Source: Botryococcus braunii (lineage: Eukaryota; Chlorophyta; Trebouxiophyceae). From it: 30,000 bases of DNA. The stretch lies in the NCBI GenBank assembly GCA_002005505.1, contig KV908349.1, forward strand, positions 599,668 through 629,667, read 5' to 3'. Below are positions 1 through 24,181 of the stretch, piece by piece. A model generated the notes under the pieces. It did no database searches and was not told the origin of the DNA. It saw nothing but the letters and a program-made list of their open reading frames with translations. The first letter of the stretch is position 1, and the number at the start of each line of letters is the position of its first letter. The position numbers and the translations under genes were made by a program.

Positions 1-1453
1 TTGGATATATTAAATGACCAATCGTCATAAGGTTCATTTGAGAAGAGAAAACTAAGACTAGCAGGAGCGCCTGAAGTTGTGATCATATACATGACGATGT
101 CCAAAAACCAAGAAATATAAACGCTGTTATGCTACTAAACATGGCTGGCATAAGCACGTCTGCACAACCTTAAAGGCACCTATCTCATGAAGCAACTCCT
201 ACTAAAGCACTGCGATCCTACGCATAAACACAACACAAAAGAACCCATACCACCGTGCCTGCATATATCTGCATGCTCGCCACAAAGGAGAGGCCTGGGA
301 GGAGGGGAGGGGGAGGGAAAGCACGAGAGCAACATGTTCACTAGAAGAGCAAAACCAGGCAAGTATTTCAGCTCACGGAAAACAAGACATGGATGGGGCC
401 GGGGATGTGGGATGTTTTGAAGATCATATCTCTCAAAGGTCTATCTCGGTACTACTATTATAATACTAATAGTACAAATTAGTGGGACAGGGACCCTCAC
501 CCCCCTTTCTATGCTTGATAGATTATAGAAAGCGACATAAATCCACCGCGATTGCCCAATGACATGGTGTTGCAATACGTAATCACTGCAGTTTGAATAT
601 GTCGGCAAGACAATAGAGGGGGGGGGACAAAAGGGGGGGGCGGAGTGATGAATGGGATGTGTAGGGAAGGGTACCCCACATGGGGGAGAATTGACAGCAA
701 AAGCAGGGGAAGAAAAGGAGGGAGAGACGGAGGAAGAACAATAGGGAGGAAACCGATGGTTAAGGAGAGAGACGGGGGAGAATTCTTCGAAGGGGGGGGG
801 GGAGGGGATGAAGGAGGGAGGTGTGGAACAGAGAGACACAACAGGATGTATAGGATGGGCATAGGCATCTGAAATTACGCCCTCTGCACTATGAAGCTAA
901 TACGTTAGCAGCAAACCATCCAGAACATTGCGGAGGGGAGACACATGCCACTCTCAGTGTCAGTCACCAGGAATTGAGACAGCACTCTTGCCAGGCAATC
1001 ACGTATAGGTAAGCACGGGCAGTTGGCATCCCTCCCTCCACATGAGTTTCCTTTCATGGGATGACAACAACATGTCCTTCCTGTGGTGTGATCGAGCCGA
1101 GCCAAGTAACAAGCACGGGTTGTTGGGATCCCTCAACAGTTTTTTTTTTTTTTTTTTTTTTGGTGGGATCCTGGGTTAATATTTCTTTCATGTGATTAAT
1201 GCGATTGTCAGCCGCACGGCCCCTACGGGGCAGCCCGGTCGTGAGTTGCCAATACAGGCTCCTTGCGTGGAACATCTTGGCGCAGAGAGCGGCTTGCCCA
1301 AGGAGCTGACCAAGACTTCGCGCTGGCATTTTTCGCGACCAGGGTCGGAGGCAAAAGCGCTCTGGCCCTTTATTTTAATTCATGTAGAACTTAGACAGGG
1401 CAGCCCCTTGGTGGTGGTGTGCCCTTGAAAGGATTTTGCATAAGCCAGTTCCA
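1..1453. other. 5' flank of ATG1 gene, no recognised gene
   Basis: I see no recognisable coding region here. Positions 600-830 are a purine/G-rich low-complexity stretch on the plus strand with several runs of seven to nine G; the open frames in it on the minus strand are Pro/Ser-rich translations of that bias. A run of 22 T lies at 1140-1161. A roughly 24-bp imperfect direct repeat (1011-1034 and 1111-1134) precedes the T run. The segment just upstream of 1454 presumably holds the promoter and 5' UTR of the kinase gene, but I see no convincing TATA box. Confidence 0.5.
1140..1161 (+). repeat. poly(T) run, 22 nt
   Basis: An uninterrupted run of 22 T lies about 290 bp upstream of the kinase start codon. 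It could be a slippage tract or the reverse-oriented poly(A) tail of a retroposed sequence; no flanking element is recognised. Confidence 0.9.
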
Positions 1454-8319
<6,866 letters not shown>

Positions 8320-9345
8320 AGATGACTTGGTGCCCCCCCTCCACAAAGGGACATCCTTGCCCTAATTGGCAAAAGGCCCAAAGATTGAAAAGGAGAGTAG
8401 GGAACCCTGCAGTGTAGGGAAGTGGTAACTGAAGAATGTGTCATTATGTTTGTACCATTGTATGCGACTGGGTTTTGCAAATGGAGCTCAGTTGCGTGTT
8501 TCAAAGGACCCTGAATTTTGATGGAGAGTTCTCTGGGCGTGCAAGTGACAGCTTTTTGGGTGCAGTGTTGGCAATTGAGAAGTCCGATATATATTATCTC
8601 TTCGCGACAAGCTCTTGCAGTGTGTTTCAGATTGTGTCCCCTTTTGTTACAGTTTTGAGTTTTGGTTGCTTATGTACTATACTGTGGTTCTGTTTCACAC
8701 GTTAATGAGGTCGCTTGTAAATATGTGTCTGAAATTAGTGAGTTGATGTTCAGCGTGCTGGGCGCTCTTTGCCTTTTGGATTTCCTTTTTAGTCTTTAGG
8801 CCTTGTGTATCGGACTCCCTGTCAGGTGCCGGTGCCATGGCTGGTTTCAATAGGACCAAAAAGTTGATATTGATGAAGGCGTCAGTGCTGATGAGAGGGC
8901 ATACTCATCAGGGAGGATTAAAGCATAGTGGTTCTAGGACCAAAACTTGTAAATTGGCATGGGTATGCCGAGACCTTTGCAGTTGTTCGGCATGAGCTGA
9001 ACCTTGGCAAGGGAGTTCCGGTCCCCTGTGTGTATCAACTGTGAGGAGCCAGCAGTGCTGTTGTACGAGGAAACAGCTGGTCTGAGAAGTCATGGGTGCT
9101 GAGGAGCCGACATGTACGTGTATTATTGTGCACCCAGCTTGTTTGTTTAGGAGTGGCTGTAAGCCTGAGCGAGTCCACGCCTAATGTACAAATTCTCGGT
9201 TGTTGAGTCTGTCAAGGAGAGTAAGGAAGAAAAGGGATGAAGGACCACATGGTTCCACCCTTCGTTTGATGCTGTTGGGTGGCAGGCTCCTTAAGACATG
9301 GTTTGAGTTGATGACAACAAACTGATCATATGACGCAAACTTTAA
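8320..9345. other. 3' flank of ATG1, no recognised gene
   Basis: This is the probable 3' UTR and downstream spacer of the kinase gene. A TGTAAAT motif at about 8716 resembles the TGTAA-type polyadenylation signal common in green algae. Open frames here match nothing I recognise. Confidence 0.45.
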
Positions 9346-12300
9346 TTGACTATTGTCTGGAGTGTCGTTTTACTATCTGAACACATGCACGAGCTGTGCA
9401 AGAACCAGTTTCGCCAGATAGCTCCGCTGATGCGAGCTTATATTGGCAGACGCACATGTAGTGGAGGTAAAGTGATCTTCCGTTTTCAACTGCATCAGCG
9501 TCCTGCATGCAGACTGTGCGCACAAGTCTCAAGAGGGACTCTCACTCCACTTCGAGACTTAATATGCACGGTGCCTCATCGGGAAGGCCCAGAACATGCT
9601 TGGAAGTTATGGTTTCACGGTGACGTGGTGATGTAATGAAGTGCGCTCAGAACTTGCCGACCTGCTAGTTGCAGAGGATGGGAGATCTTGAGAGGGTGCA
9701 GGCTTCGAAGTGTTGCTCTAATGCGCAGTCTGGCTTTCAAACCTGGGAGCGGTACTGAATAACGCACAACGGATCCCATCCACACGAGCGTTCAGCGGCT
9801 TGACCCCATTAAACCTCCTGCGGCAGATGGTAGTCAATAGATATCTAGGGGACTTGGCATTTAACCAGGCACGAAGTGCAAAAGCGTCAAAGAATTGAGT
9901 CCTTCTTGACTGCTGTACCTGCTGCTGCTGTCCAGCCTCGGGAGGTTTGGTGCTAAACGGTGTAAAGTAAGTCCAGAATCCTTGCATTTACATGAAATGT
10001 CTTGTTTTTGAATGGCGCAAAACGTACCATGAATATACTGGCCAACCGAAGACTTCTAAGTTCCCCCCTCTATACTGGTAGTTGCTGTAATGACATTGGT
10101 TGTGATATATACGATAATCCACTCCAAAAGAAAAGCGATATACACACAGAAAAGGTCAGCGCAACATCCAGATTGCCAGTCTGGGCGAACCCGTACGATC
10201 CTGAGTACAGCTACGATTCACGTTTGTTATGCCTCTAAAAATGCAGAGGCAAGCTTTGCTTTGCCAAGGGTAAAGGAGACAAAGAGGATAGGCTTCATTC
10301 TTTCTTCTTAAGAGAAAGAAGGAACACAGGCTCCACATCCCCCTTCATAAAACGGAAAAAAGGCAGGTTTCCAGCCCTTGCCGAGTGAGCACTGCTGAGC
10401 AGTTGTGGACAAAGCAGAAACCAAGGCTAACATTGATTCTTAAAACCTTTGCAACAGGCAAAACGACAGACGAATGCTGATATATCTGCAACAGCATACA
10501 ACGAAGGTCCCGTCCGTCCATTCTGTAGAGACGCTCTAGTAGAGGGTGCTTACGGTGGTAAAACAATGCCAACTGTGAACAAGAGGGGGAATGCGACACG
10601 AAGCATACATTGACGAAGAGTGGGACAACACAGGACGCGAAGATTGCCTGCCTGAGGCACACAATTGGCTGAGACGCTGCACACATATGTGCATGTGCAG
10701 GAGATCTGACACAGGGCATGGAAATGTGGGACGGTGCTCAATACTGGCTGCCGGAATGCCTGTGTGTGTGACAAGGATGCAATGGTAGGGAACTGGCGCC
10801 AGAGATAAATCTATTATTCTTCACATTTCTTCTTTTCATTACCATATGTGGTGTAATTTATTTAAACCCCAGCCAAACCCTGAGACTGATACATTTCATT
10901 TTTTCCGTTAAACCCAGAAGAACAGCCTCGGGTCAAAAAGCACAAAAATGACTGAATGCGCGGCGAGACGTTGGCAGGGCTACACACTCTTAATGATTGG
11001 GGTACATTTGGGCAGGTTCAGAGGGTGAAGCTGTACAACTTTGCCCAAATGTGAGCCGACCGAGGTGCCCACGTGTGGTGTAACACTGTGTGCATGTCGT
11101 GTGTGCGGTGTCGTTAATCCAAGCATATTTTCCTAAGGCGTTACAGTCGATTGGATGGCTGAAGTTAACGCCAACGGGACAGGGCTGGCCAACCTGGGTA
11201 ACTCCGGGGTTGACACACCTAGAAAACGATCACCACGAGCCGGTCAGGCATAAATGTATCCTTGAGGAACAGTCGAACAGCTCGCTGCATCAATATATCC
11301 TGTATCGCGGCCATGCTCAACTGCTGATGTAAGACAGGCGTGGGTACTCAAATTTTCCTTGCACATCATGGTATAACAAGTGTCGATAATGAACGCATGC
11401 ATTATGAACGCAGCTCCAAACGGATCTGCACAGAGGAACGTGCTTGGAAGCAGCATGTGTAGCGGCAGACAGCAATGGACAAAAAGGATTTGGCATGGGC
11501 TTAGGAAATACGCGTGTTACCTGGAATGGTAAAAGTGGACACGTGGGCACATGGCTTATGGCTTACAGATACCTGGCATGTTTTTCGATTTGATCGAGTC
11601 TCAACGCGTGTGGTAGTGGTGGTTTGAGGAAGTCATCGCTAGTATGATCCTGTGCGTAAATGGGTTTGAGGGGCCGATAAGATTTCAAACATCATGCATG
11701 ACGTTGGGGGTCTCAAAGAAATTCTGCGGAGTAAGATCTGGGAAGCAGCGGAAATGGAAAACATAATGACAATATGTCGATTGCCCGAATTGCAGCATTG
11801 CCGGCAACAGTGTGGGTACTGCCCAAACAAATGATTCCTGGCAAAATCCTCATATATATACGTGTTGGCTACAGGGGATGGGTGCATGAAATATCTTGTT
11901 GACGAAAAAACACAAAAATTCCCCATACAAAATTTGAGATTCGACTGTGTAAAGAGTAGGCGTAGATGTTGACTCCAAGAAAACAGGCTGCCAGTCAGAA
12001 TGCTCACGACAAGAACTGGCATAAAGCAGAGAGTGCTGCCACAGTGGGAAAATCCCTACACTTGCCATCCGTAAGCTGATGAAGCTGAAAGAAATATGAA
12101 CCAGCGGGAGTTCAAGCCCGCAACAGGAACCAAAACGCACTACGTCATACACGCATATGACCCAGCAGACTCACTGCAGTTCGACAGTGAGTGTAATTAT
12201 CGGCCCAATGCGTACACCTGTATCAGCTGGATGCTGACACCCCAATAATGTGACACCCCAAAATAATCAAAGAAGCAATGTACGTTTATGATAACATCCG

Positions 12301-12543
12301 GAGCATACTATATAACCCTGTACATGTTATGATAGTACACGTGTACCGTTCTCTCAAAAAACAGTCGATCAGCCGGCTACGACCAGGCACCCGCATCACA
12401 CGTGGGTACTTCCTCCCTCCAACGGAGTACAAAGCCACAGTCAGACCCTGAGCCTTCGAAACTGACTCAGAGGCCTTGTACACATGTGCTTCATCTGCAC
12501 AAGAGGCATTTAAATAAATGCCCGAACCGCACACCATGCAACC
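9346..12543. other. Gene-poor region with unrecognised short ORFs
   Basis: No product is recognised. The longest isolated frames are a 96-codon plus frame (9346-9636) and an 89-codon basic minus frame (9718-9987) containing a QQQQ run; neither has identifiable motifs or clear splice partners. A weak 11-bp inverted repeat occurs at 11004-11014 / 11042-11052. There is no long microsatellite in this stretch, unlike the gene regions. Confidence 0.4.
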
Positions 12544-12588
12544 GCCCCTAGATTCCACGTTACATGTAGGCACGTGGAATCTAGGGGC
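12544..12588. repeat. Perfect 17-bp inverted repeat, 11-nt loop
   Basis: Arms at 12544-12560 and 12572-12588 are exact reverse complements around the core CTAGATTCCACGT. No adjacent gene explains it as a terminator. Confidence 0.9.
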
Positions 12589-14015
12589 CATTGACAAAAC
12601 GTGACGGTGAAAACCGGCTGGGAACATGCTTAAGGAGGGATTGTCAGTGTGACATAGCCCACTCAATTGGACGCAGAGCATCTGCGCCGTGAGAAAATTT
12701 GCATTCCAAGCAAAACCATGACGCTTACTTGGTCTACGGCTGCTTGCTGCAAACTTTCACCGTCCTCGAAAGGTCGGGCCAAAGAAAGGCGGCCCCGAAG
12801 AGGGAACAGCGACCCAATTCGTGTGTTGAGCCCATTTATCTGGCAGTGCGCCCCAGATATCCCTCTCGTGACGGTATGCCCCCGACCCAGATGGTACAAC
12901 GGAGCTGCCTCGTTTTCATAACTACAGTACAATTCCCACCGGCCTAAGCCCTGTGCAATGAAATTGCAACAAAATTCCTAGTGACACGGGGCGTGACCAA
13001 AGGCTCTACATTCTTTCAGACGCATGTTGAACTTGAAATGTGGAAACCCACATGGCACGCGACAGCCGATGTGCTTGAACATGAGAAGATGCTTGCAATG
13101 CACCCTTTAGAAGGTAATTACCACCCTTGCACAGTGAGGACAACATCGCAACCTCAAGCAACACTAAGATGAAGCGAACACTAAGAAACAAAAAGCGGGG
13201 GGGGGGGGGGTGGGACAGAGAAGAGGGGATGGAGGTGGTGGTCAAACACAATAGAAACCTGTTCATAGGATCGGTTTTGGAAAAACCGATCCTACACACA
13301 AATGACGGTATGGAGCAGGCCACAAGGCCCCAAACGAGATATCCACGCACACGCCAAAACCACACAACAGAGACACACGCCAAGACCACCCAACAGATGG
13401 CTTGCGCCTCCCTTCCCCGGAATTCCCAAAACTAATGCTTCACACACAAGACCACGGATAAAAACCTCCAGTGCGTGGTTTAATAAGTATCCACACCCAG
13501 AATCATGCATCCCTGGCCTAGACGAGACCCCTATAAGGGTGGCAGGTGTGATTGACACGCAGGAAGCCACTTAATAAGGGAACGTTCCCATAACAGCAGC
13601 AGTTGTCCTGTCATCGGCCTTGAAGAAAAGGAGGCCAATGGCGTGCCTCGACGACAATCAGACATACATACATAGGCTGCTTGTTCTAAAGTTTCAAGTG
13701 TACTTCAATTGAATCCTACCTCTCATCTTGCTTGCGTCTCTCGCCAAAAGCCTCCTAGCGATCTTGGGAGCGTGTCCGCACAAGCCTTCGTTACAAAAAC
13801 TCGCCACACTCCCAGTGTATGAACCAGTCACCGCATTCCCAGTGTGGGGCAAAAAGCTGCGAGCTGTTCATGCGCCACAAGGAGTCCAGGGCGTTGTCTT
13901 AACCCCTCTAGCGCTATTGCAGACAGCGACTGAGGTTCAATTGCCTTGCAGCACAACATGCCCTGCTAACTCTACACGAGCTAGCCAAAGAATGACACAG
14001 CAAAGAATTGCCAAG
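12589..14015. other. No recognised gene
   Basis: Only short unrecognised frames occur. A run of 13 G sits near 13198, a 13-bp perfect hairpin is at 13266-13294, and a 96-codon plus frame (13728-14018) has no motif I can name. Confidence 0.4.
13266..13294. repeat. Perfect 13-bp inverted repeat, 3-nt loop
   Basis: Arms 13266-13278 (TAGGATCGGTTTT) and 13282-13294 are exact reverse complements separated by three bases. Tight hairpin in apparently non-coding DNA. Confidence 0.9.
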
Positions 14016-14640
14016 TAGGGCCCTACTTAAACGGACTTCGACCGACTTCCACACAAGCTTCGACCGACTTCCACATGAACTTTGACCAACTTCCAAAGAA
14101 CAGGCCTCCAGGCCATCAGAGAAACACATCCTCTCCATTCCCTCAGTCAGATCTGACTCGGTTTGGCGCTGAAAAGCCGTGCCGTTTTGAGAAAACGGTT
14201 TATGTGCGCGTGCACGTGCCATTTTCTTGGGAAGGAGATGCTCTACGATGGGAGATGTTTCATCACCAGAGGTGGCAGACAAATGGATGCCTTTGTGGCC
14301 TCTGTGGCCTGAACAATAAAGAGTGCTGGGTCATGCACACTTCACACTTGTTCTTAAGTATTTACTTTGTAGGGCCCTACTTCAGCTAAATACTTAGCCT
14401 AACTTCGAACAACTTTTAAAGAACAGGACTCCGGGCCATGAGAGGAACACATCCTGTTCCCTCCCTAAGTCAGACTTGACTGCATCTGGCGCAGAAAAGC
14501 CGCGCCGTTTAGTTGGGAAGAAGATGCTCTTCAATGGAAGATGCTTCCCCAGCAGAAGTGGGAGGCCAATGGATGCCTTTGTGCCCTCTGTGGCCCGAAT
14601 GATACAGTGTGCAATATGTACCACACTTTACACTTTTTCA
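14016..14640 (+). repeat. Two-copy tandem duplication, unit about 355 bp
   Basis: Both copies begin with the palindromic TAGGGCCCTACTT (near 14016 and 14370), then CTTCGAMYNACTT-like direct repeats, AAAGAACAGG, GAGAAACACATCCT or GAGGAACACATCCT, a GAAAAGCCG core, GGAAGATGC or GGAGATG, and ATGGATGCCTTTGTG near the end. Within copy 1 the ACTTCGACCGACTTCCAC motif is itself repeated about three times (14033-14100). Copies differ by many substitutions and small indels, so the duplication is old. No coding potential is recognised. Confidence 0.75.
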
Positions 14641-15291
14641 AATACACACACAACACTCATACATACAACTAACATATCTTGACAAAGGCTCCTAACAAGC
14701 TCCAAAGTAGGGTTTGCAATCATGCTGTCCCCAGAGCATGATTGCAAACCATTGCAACAAGCATGGCAGGCGGATCAGTGTTCTGTTGGTCGGAAATCAC
14801 TATCGAAATCCGTTGCATGCTTTTTTCAGCTCGTCCTTCGCCTCGCTTTCAAAACTCTGATGATAGACGGAGGCATTGGACAGATGATTACGTCTGAGCC
14901 ATACACACTCGGGGGGGGGGGTGTTTTTCGTCCCAAAATAATTTGGAAGCGACTACGAGTGCCCTGTTTCCAGGGGAGGGAAGAAAAGGGGAAAACAAGT
15001 TATGACTTGCGACAATTTGCTCAGAAGAGGACACATAAATTTGCACATCCCATCTGAAACTCTGTGGTAAATGCACCTGGGAATCTGCGAAACCCTATCA
15101 GAGCAGGCTGAAATTTCAATATGACTGGGCCGCAGGACAGGGCAGGTCAGGAAGGGAAACCACATTCGGTCCGCCCAGGAGCAGCCATGCTGTACAGGCG
15201 GCCTTAGCCCCTTCCACAGGAGGGCGGCAAGCAGCCGCAAACTCACTCTGATATATCCACGGTTCCGTTCCTCCTCATCGTCAACAGGGTC
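14641..15291. other. No recognised gene; contains a 16-bp hairpin
   Basis: A perfect 16-bp hairpin lies at 14711-14750 and a run of ten or so G near 14911. Minus-strand reading below 15292 may include the remnant coding extension described for the small ORF at 15292-15639, with a GTGAGT donor-like site around 15243-15248. Confidence 0.4.
14711..14750. repeat. Perfect 16-bp inverted repeat, 8-nt loop
   Basis: Arms 14711-14726 (GGTTTGCAATCATGCT) and 14735-14750 are exact reverse complements with loop GTCCCCAG. Confidence 0.93.
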
Positions 15292-15639
15292 CTAGCCGTT
15301 ATACTCCCGGAAATGAGCTGGGTCACCAATGTACCTGTTATCCTCCACATCTCCCGACGAGCTGATACGCTGTCGCTTCTTGACCTGTCCCAGAGGACAG
15401 AGTAAAATGTCAATAAATGCTACTGCATCGCTTGGACCACATCGCGCAATACCGTATCGGCGGTATATATTGTTACAACTAGAATTTGTTACAAGTCGAA
15501 ATTTGACTTTCTCGGGGAATTTTAAATCAAAGCTACAATCGCTTTCACGACTTTCTGGGTGATTCCTAAATATGTTACAACATCCTTTGGCGAACATACC
15601 AGGCAAAAGCTGGGCTGTCCCTTCGTCTGGATCGGCCAT
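15292..15639 (-). CDS. Unrecognised 115-residue ORF (hypothetical, possibly degenerate)
   Basis: I do not recognise this protein. It starts MADPDEGTAQLLPG and ends with a basic, hydrophilic stretch KKRQRISSSGDVEDNRYIGD. The stop is TAG; beyond it the same frame continues DPVDDEEERNRGYIR up to a GTGAGT donor-like site, so the TAG may be a nonsense change in a longer exon, or the true gene may splice earlier. The first dozen codons lie in the left arm of the 34-bp inverted repeat at 15602-15678, so a near-identical DPDEETAQFLP reading exists on the plus strand from the other arm. It could be part of a repeated or mobile family. Confidence 0.3.
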   Translation of the reverse strand: MADPDEGTAQLLPGMFAKGCCNIFRNHPESRESDCSFDLKFPEKVKFRLVTNSSCNNIYRRYGIARCGPSDAVAFIDILLCPLGQVKKRQRISSSGDVEDNRYIGDPAHFREYNG

Positions 15640-15678
15640 CTTATCCGATCCAGACGAAGAGACAGCCCAGTTTTTGCC
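15602..15678. repeat. 34-bp inverted repeat (32/34 match), 9-nt loop
   Basis: Arms 15602-15635 and 15645-15678 are reverse complements with two mismatches, loop 15636-15644. The mismatches are such that both arms read as similar peptide (DPDE-TAQ-LP) on opposite strands. Confidence 0.93.
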
Positions 15679-15880
15679 AGACGAAGACGATCGGCCGTCT
15701 CAGCCGATTTTTTCTTAAGTTACTGCCGAGAATCGATTTTCCAGGGCGTTTTTAATTAGTGTTACCGTCGCCGAAAGTCAATTTCTTGGGAAGTTTCAGG
15801 CGCTTCGATTTTAGTTTAATTTAATATTCTATATACCGCCGATACAGTAACATTGTTTGTACGTTCCTGGTCGAAGTCTC
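15679..15880. other. No recognised gene
   Basis: AT-richer spacer between the inverted repeat and the 45-bp tandem array; a short plus-strand frame continues from the right arm to a TAA at about 15718. Nothing else seen. Confidence 0.4.
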
Positions 15881-16120
15881 GAAGAAAGTCCAGGCGTAAT
15901 CATCTTTCTCATACGATCATGATTGAAGAAAGACCAGGCGTAAGAATCTATTTCGTACATCGTAATCCTGGATGAAGAAAGAGCAGGCATTATAATCAAA
16001 TTTCAAACAATCCTAGATGAAAGAAGACCAGGCGTGATCACGTCTTTCATACAATCATAGATGAAGAAAGAGCAGGCATAATAACCCTTGTCAGACGATC
16101 CTGGATGAAGAAAGACCGCC
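15868..16120 (+). repeat. Tandem array, about six units of 44-49 bp
   Basis: The core GATGAAGAAAGACCAGGCGT recurs with starts near 15881, 15925, 15974, 16019, 16063 and 16107, separated by ATAATC-TTTCATACGATC-like spacer. Spacing is 44-49 bp. Units diverge moderately. No coding frame persists through it, and it lies downstream (3') of the deacetylase gene. Confidence 0.9.
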
Positions 16121-16354
16121 TGGAGCAAGCTTCAGCCCTTAACCCCTGGGTCTGGTTATTACACCTGCCATGAAGCAACCTGGCGGCAACCTTCTTCTCC
16201 TACTTCTCCCTCCTCTTCAAACTAGAACTAGTCTCCCTCCGCTTCAAGCTAGAATCAATCTCCCTCTTCACGAAAGAATTGATCTCCCTCCTCTTCACTA
16301 CTACCAATAAAGCAGGGAGAAATACTATCCGAGGTAGAAGCTTTCCTGACTTTA

Positions 16355-16360
<6 letters not shown>
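16121..16360 (-). other. Possible 3' end of the deacetylase gene, unresolved
   Basis: Minus-strand frames contain a short repeat of CTCCCTCTTC/CTAGAACTAG units, read as KRRE-type repeats, or in another frame KASTSDSISPCFIGSSEEEG ending at a TGA near 16255. One of these may be the terminal exon of the deacetylase, but phase with the last firm exon (ending at 16741) does not settle it. Confidence 0.3.
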
Positions 16361-16428
<68 letters not shown>

Positions 16429-16465
16429 CGTGTGTGTGTGTGTGTGTGTGCGTGCGTGCCTCCCT

Positions 16466-16553
<88 letters not shown>

Positions 16554-16586
16554 CTCCTCTCTCTCTCTCTCTCTCTGTGTGTCTGT

Positions 16587-16659
<73 letters not shown>
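16361..16659 (+). repeat. Compound (GT)n-(CT)n-(GT)n microsatellite, about 300 nt
   Basis: GT tract from 16361 with a few GC interruptions, a CCCTCCCTCC bridge, CT tract about 16471-16576 interrupted by CTCCTCCT, then a second GT tract 16589-16659. Long Cys-Val, Ser-Leu and Thr-His frames over it are artefacts. Confidence 0.97.
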
Positions 16660-16661
<2 letters not shown>

Positions 16662-16740
16662 AGCGTGTGCATGTGCGCGCTGGAGGGGGTGCGAGTAGAG
16701 AGAAGGGGGGCGGGACAGGGAAGGGGTGGGTGTGGCCCAC

Positions 16741-22658
<5,918 letters not shown>

Positions 22659-23216
22659 CTGAGAAGGCACATGAACAGGAAACATATGTTCAAAATCAGA
22701 CCAGTGACAATGGCCTGAGCAAGTTTCTACAGTACTGTTCCCCCCCTTAGGGAGGGCGGGGGGCGAGTTAAACAGACCCTTTTCACTGATTTGGCTAACG
22801 TACGGACCCCTGCACGTGCTTTTTTGTCTTCCGAGGCATGCTCCTTAAATAAAGGTGACTCTACAGATGGAGTCTAGAGCTCCTCGTAGGTTGCAACCAG
22901 CAACATCAGGCACCAATGCTTAGAACAAAATCAGTGTCAACGAGAAAGGGGGGGAGGGGGAGCTGGGACAGGTTGAGCAGCACATCACACACGGAATGCT
23001 TTATTGTGTCATGAACATTAGGAGCGTGTTTGTTTCTGACGGAGCACATGCAGAGAAACATGTGGGAATCAAAACAGTGGAAACGGGCTGAACAATGCCT
23101 ACTGTGATGACCATCTTGCAAAGCATGATTTGAATTGTCCACCCATTGGGTACCCCCCCTCCCCTTTTCAGAGAGGGGAGCCCCACATACAGAGAGTAAC
23201 GGAAAAACTGTGTACG

Positions 23217-23366
23217 ACTTCTACATCTTACTTCTTCTTTCTCTTCTACTTCTGATACTTCTTCTACTTCTACTTCTCCTCCTCCTCCCTCCCCTCCTCC
23301 TTCCTCCTCCTCCTCCTCTTCCTCTTCTTTATCTTTGTTAGAATCCTGCCGGTAGTTGGCAGTGTT
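23217..23366 (-). pseudogene. Degenerate fourth copy of the acidic deacetylase exon
   Basis: Read on the minus strand, the frame gives NTANYRQDSN, a long Glu/Gly run, then VSEVEEKEEVRCRSRTQF. This matches the DTANWGQNSE, VSEVEEEEVE and DRCRNC parts of the exon at 22658-22428. The second half of the cysteine motif and the donor are gone, so it cannot work as the same exon. On the plus strand it appears as a CTT/CCT-rich tract. Confidence 0.7.
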
Positions 23367-23515
23367 GCATGGTTAATGATGCCCTGCCAGTGCACACAGA
23401 CGCAGGTAAGTGGCCCCCTCCCCTCTTCTTGGGGGGACACTAGTGTAGAAACTTTTCCAGGCCATTGTCACTAGTTTGGTTTAACATATGGTTCCTGTTC
23501 ATGTGCCTCCCTCAG

Positions 23516-23746
23516 GCGTATACGTACTACGGTTTTGGAGATGGATTTACCTGCTCTTTGGATTTGGACGAGCTGGTTGACCCAGTCTGCGAAAGCGTTA
23601 CCCCCCCACAGGGCCACACTGCCGACTGCGGGCTAGATTATGAAGACGACGGGGACGACGAAGGAGGAGGAGGAGACGGAGAAGGAGAAGGAGAAGCAAG
23701 ATGTAAAAACTGCACGGAAAATGGGCAGAGAGGTTGCCAATGCCAG
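23516..23746 (+). pseudogene. Inverted copy of the acidic/cysteine deacetylase exon
   Basis: 231 nt, open for 77 codons, with acceptor CCTCCCTCAG and donor GTATGAGT intact, on the strand opposite to the deacetylase gene. It reads AYTYYGFGDG at the start, TPPQGHTADCGLDYEDD in the middle and RCKNCTENGQRGCQCQ at the end, very close to the minus-strand copy at 24673-24443. It cannot join the deacetylase transcript in this orientation and has no plus-strand partner exons that I can see. Confidence 0.82.
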
Positions 23747-24010
23747 GTATGAGTTTTCTTCTGAGGGAGTGCCTCTTTTCAAGCGACATGTATGTGTTCA
23801 AAATGGTTTACATGTCCCTTGATCATCAATCTATCTACTTGAAAACACTTCGAAGCGGTTTTGTCTCCCACCAGTTGTCATTGAACGCGTGTTTTTGCTA
23901 TTCCTGGGACTCGTCTGCAACAATTTTCTCCGCTTGTTATAAGGCTTGAGTTTGAAAAAACCCAAGAAGACCCTCCTAAAAAGCCAAGATTGATGGTCTG
24001 GTACCCTGGG

Positions 24011-24180
<170 letters not shown>

Positions 24181-24181
<1 letters not shown>

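Noticed and set aside
441..868. Pro/Ser-rich minus-strand ORFs of 119-132 codons
   Set aside because: They are translations of a purine/G-rich low-complexity tract, with two overlapping frames open at once.
9718..9987. 89-codon basic minus-strand ORF as a gene
   Set aside because: No recognisable motif, no clear splice partners and ordinary length for chance in this composition.
12286..12681. 131-codon minus-strand ORF
   Set aside because: It runs through a non-coding-looking hairpin (12544-12588), has no family resemblance and a composition like its non-coding surroundings.
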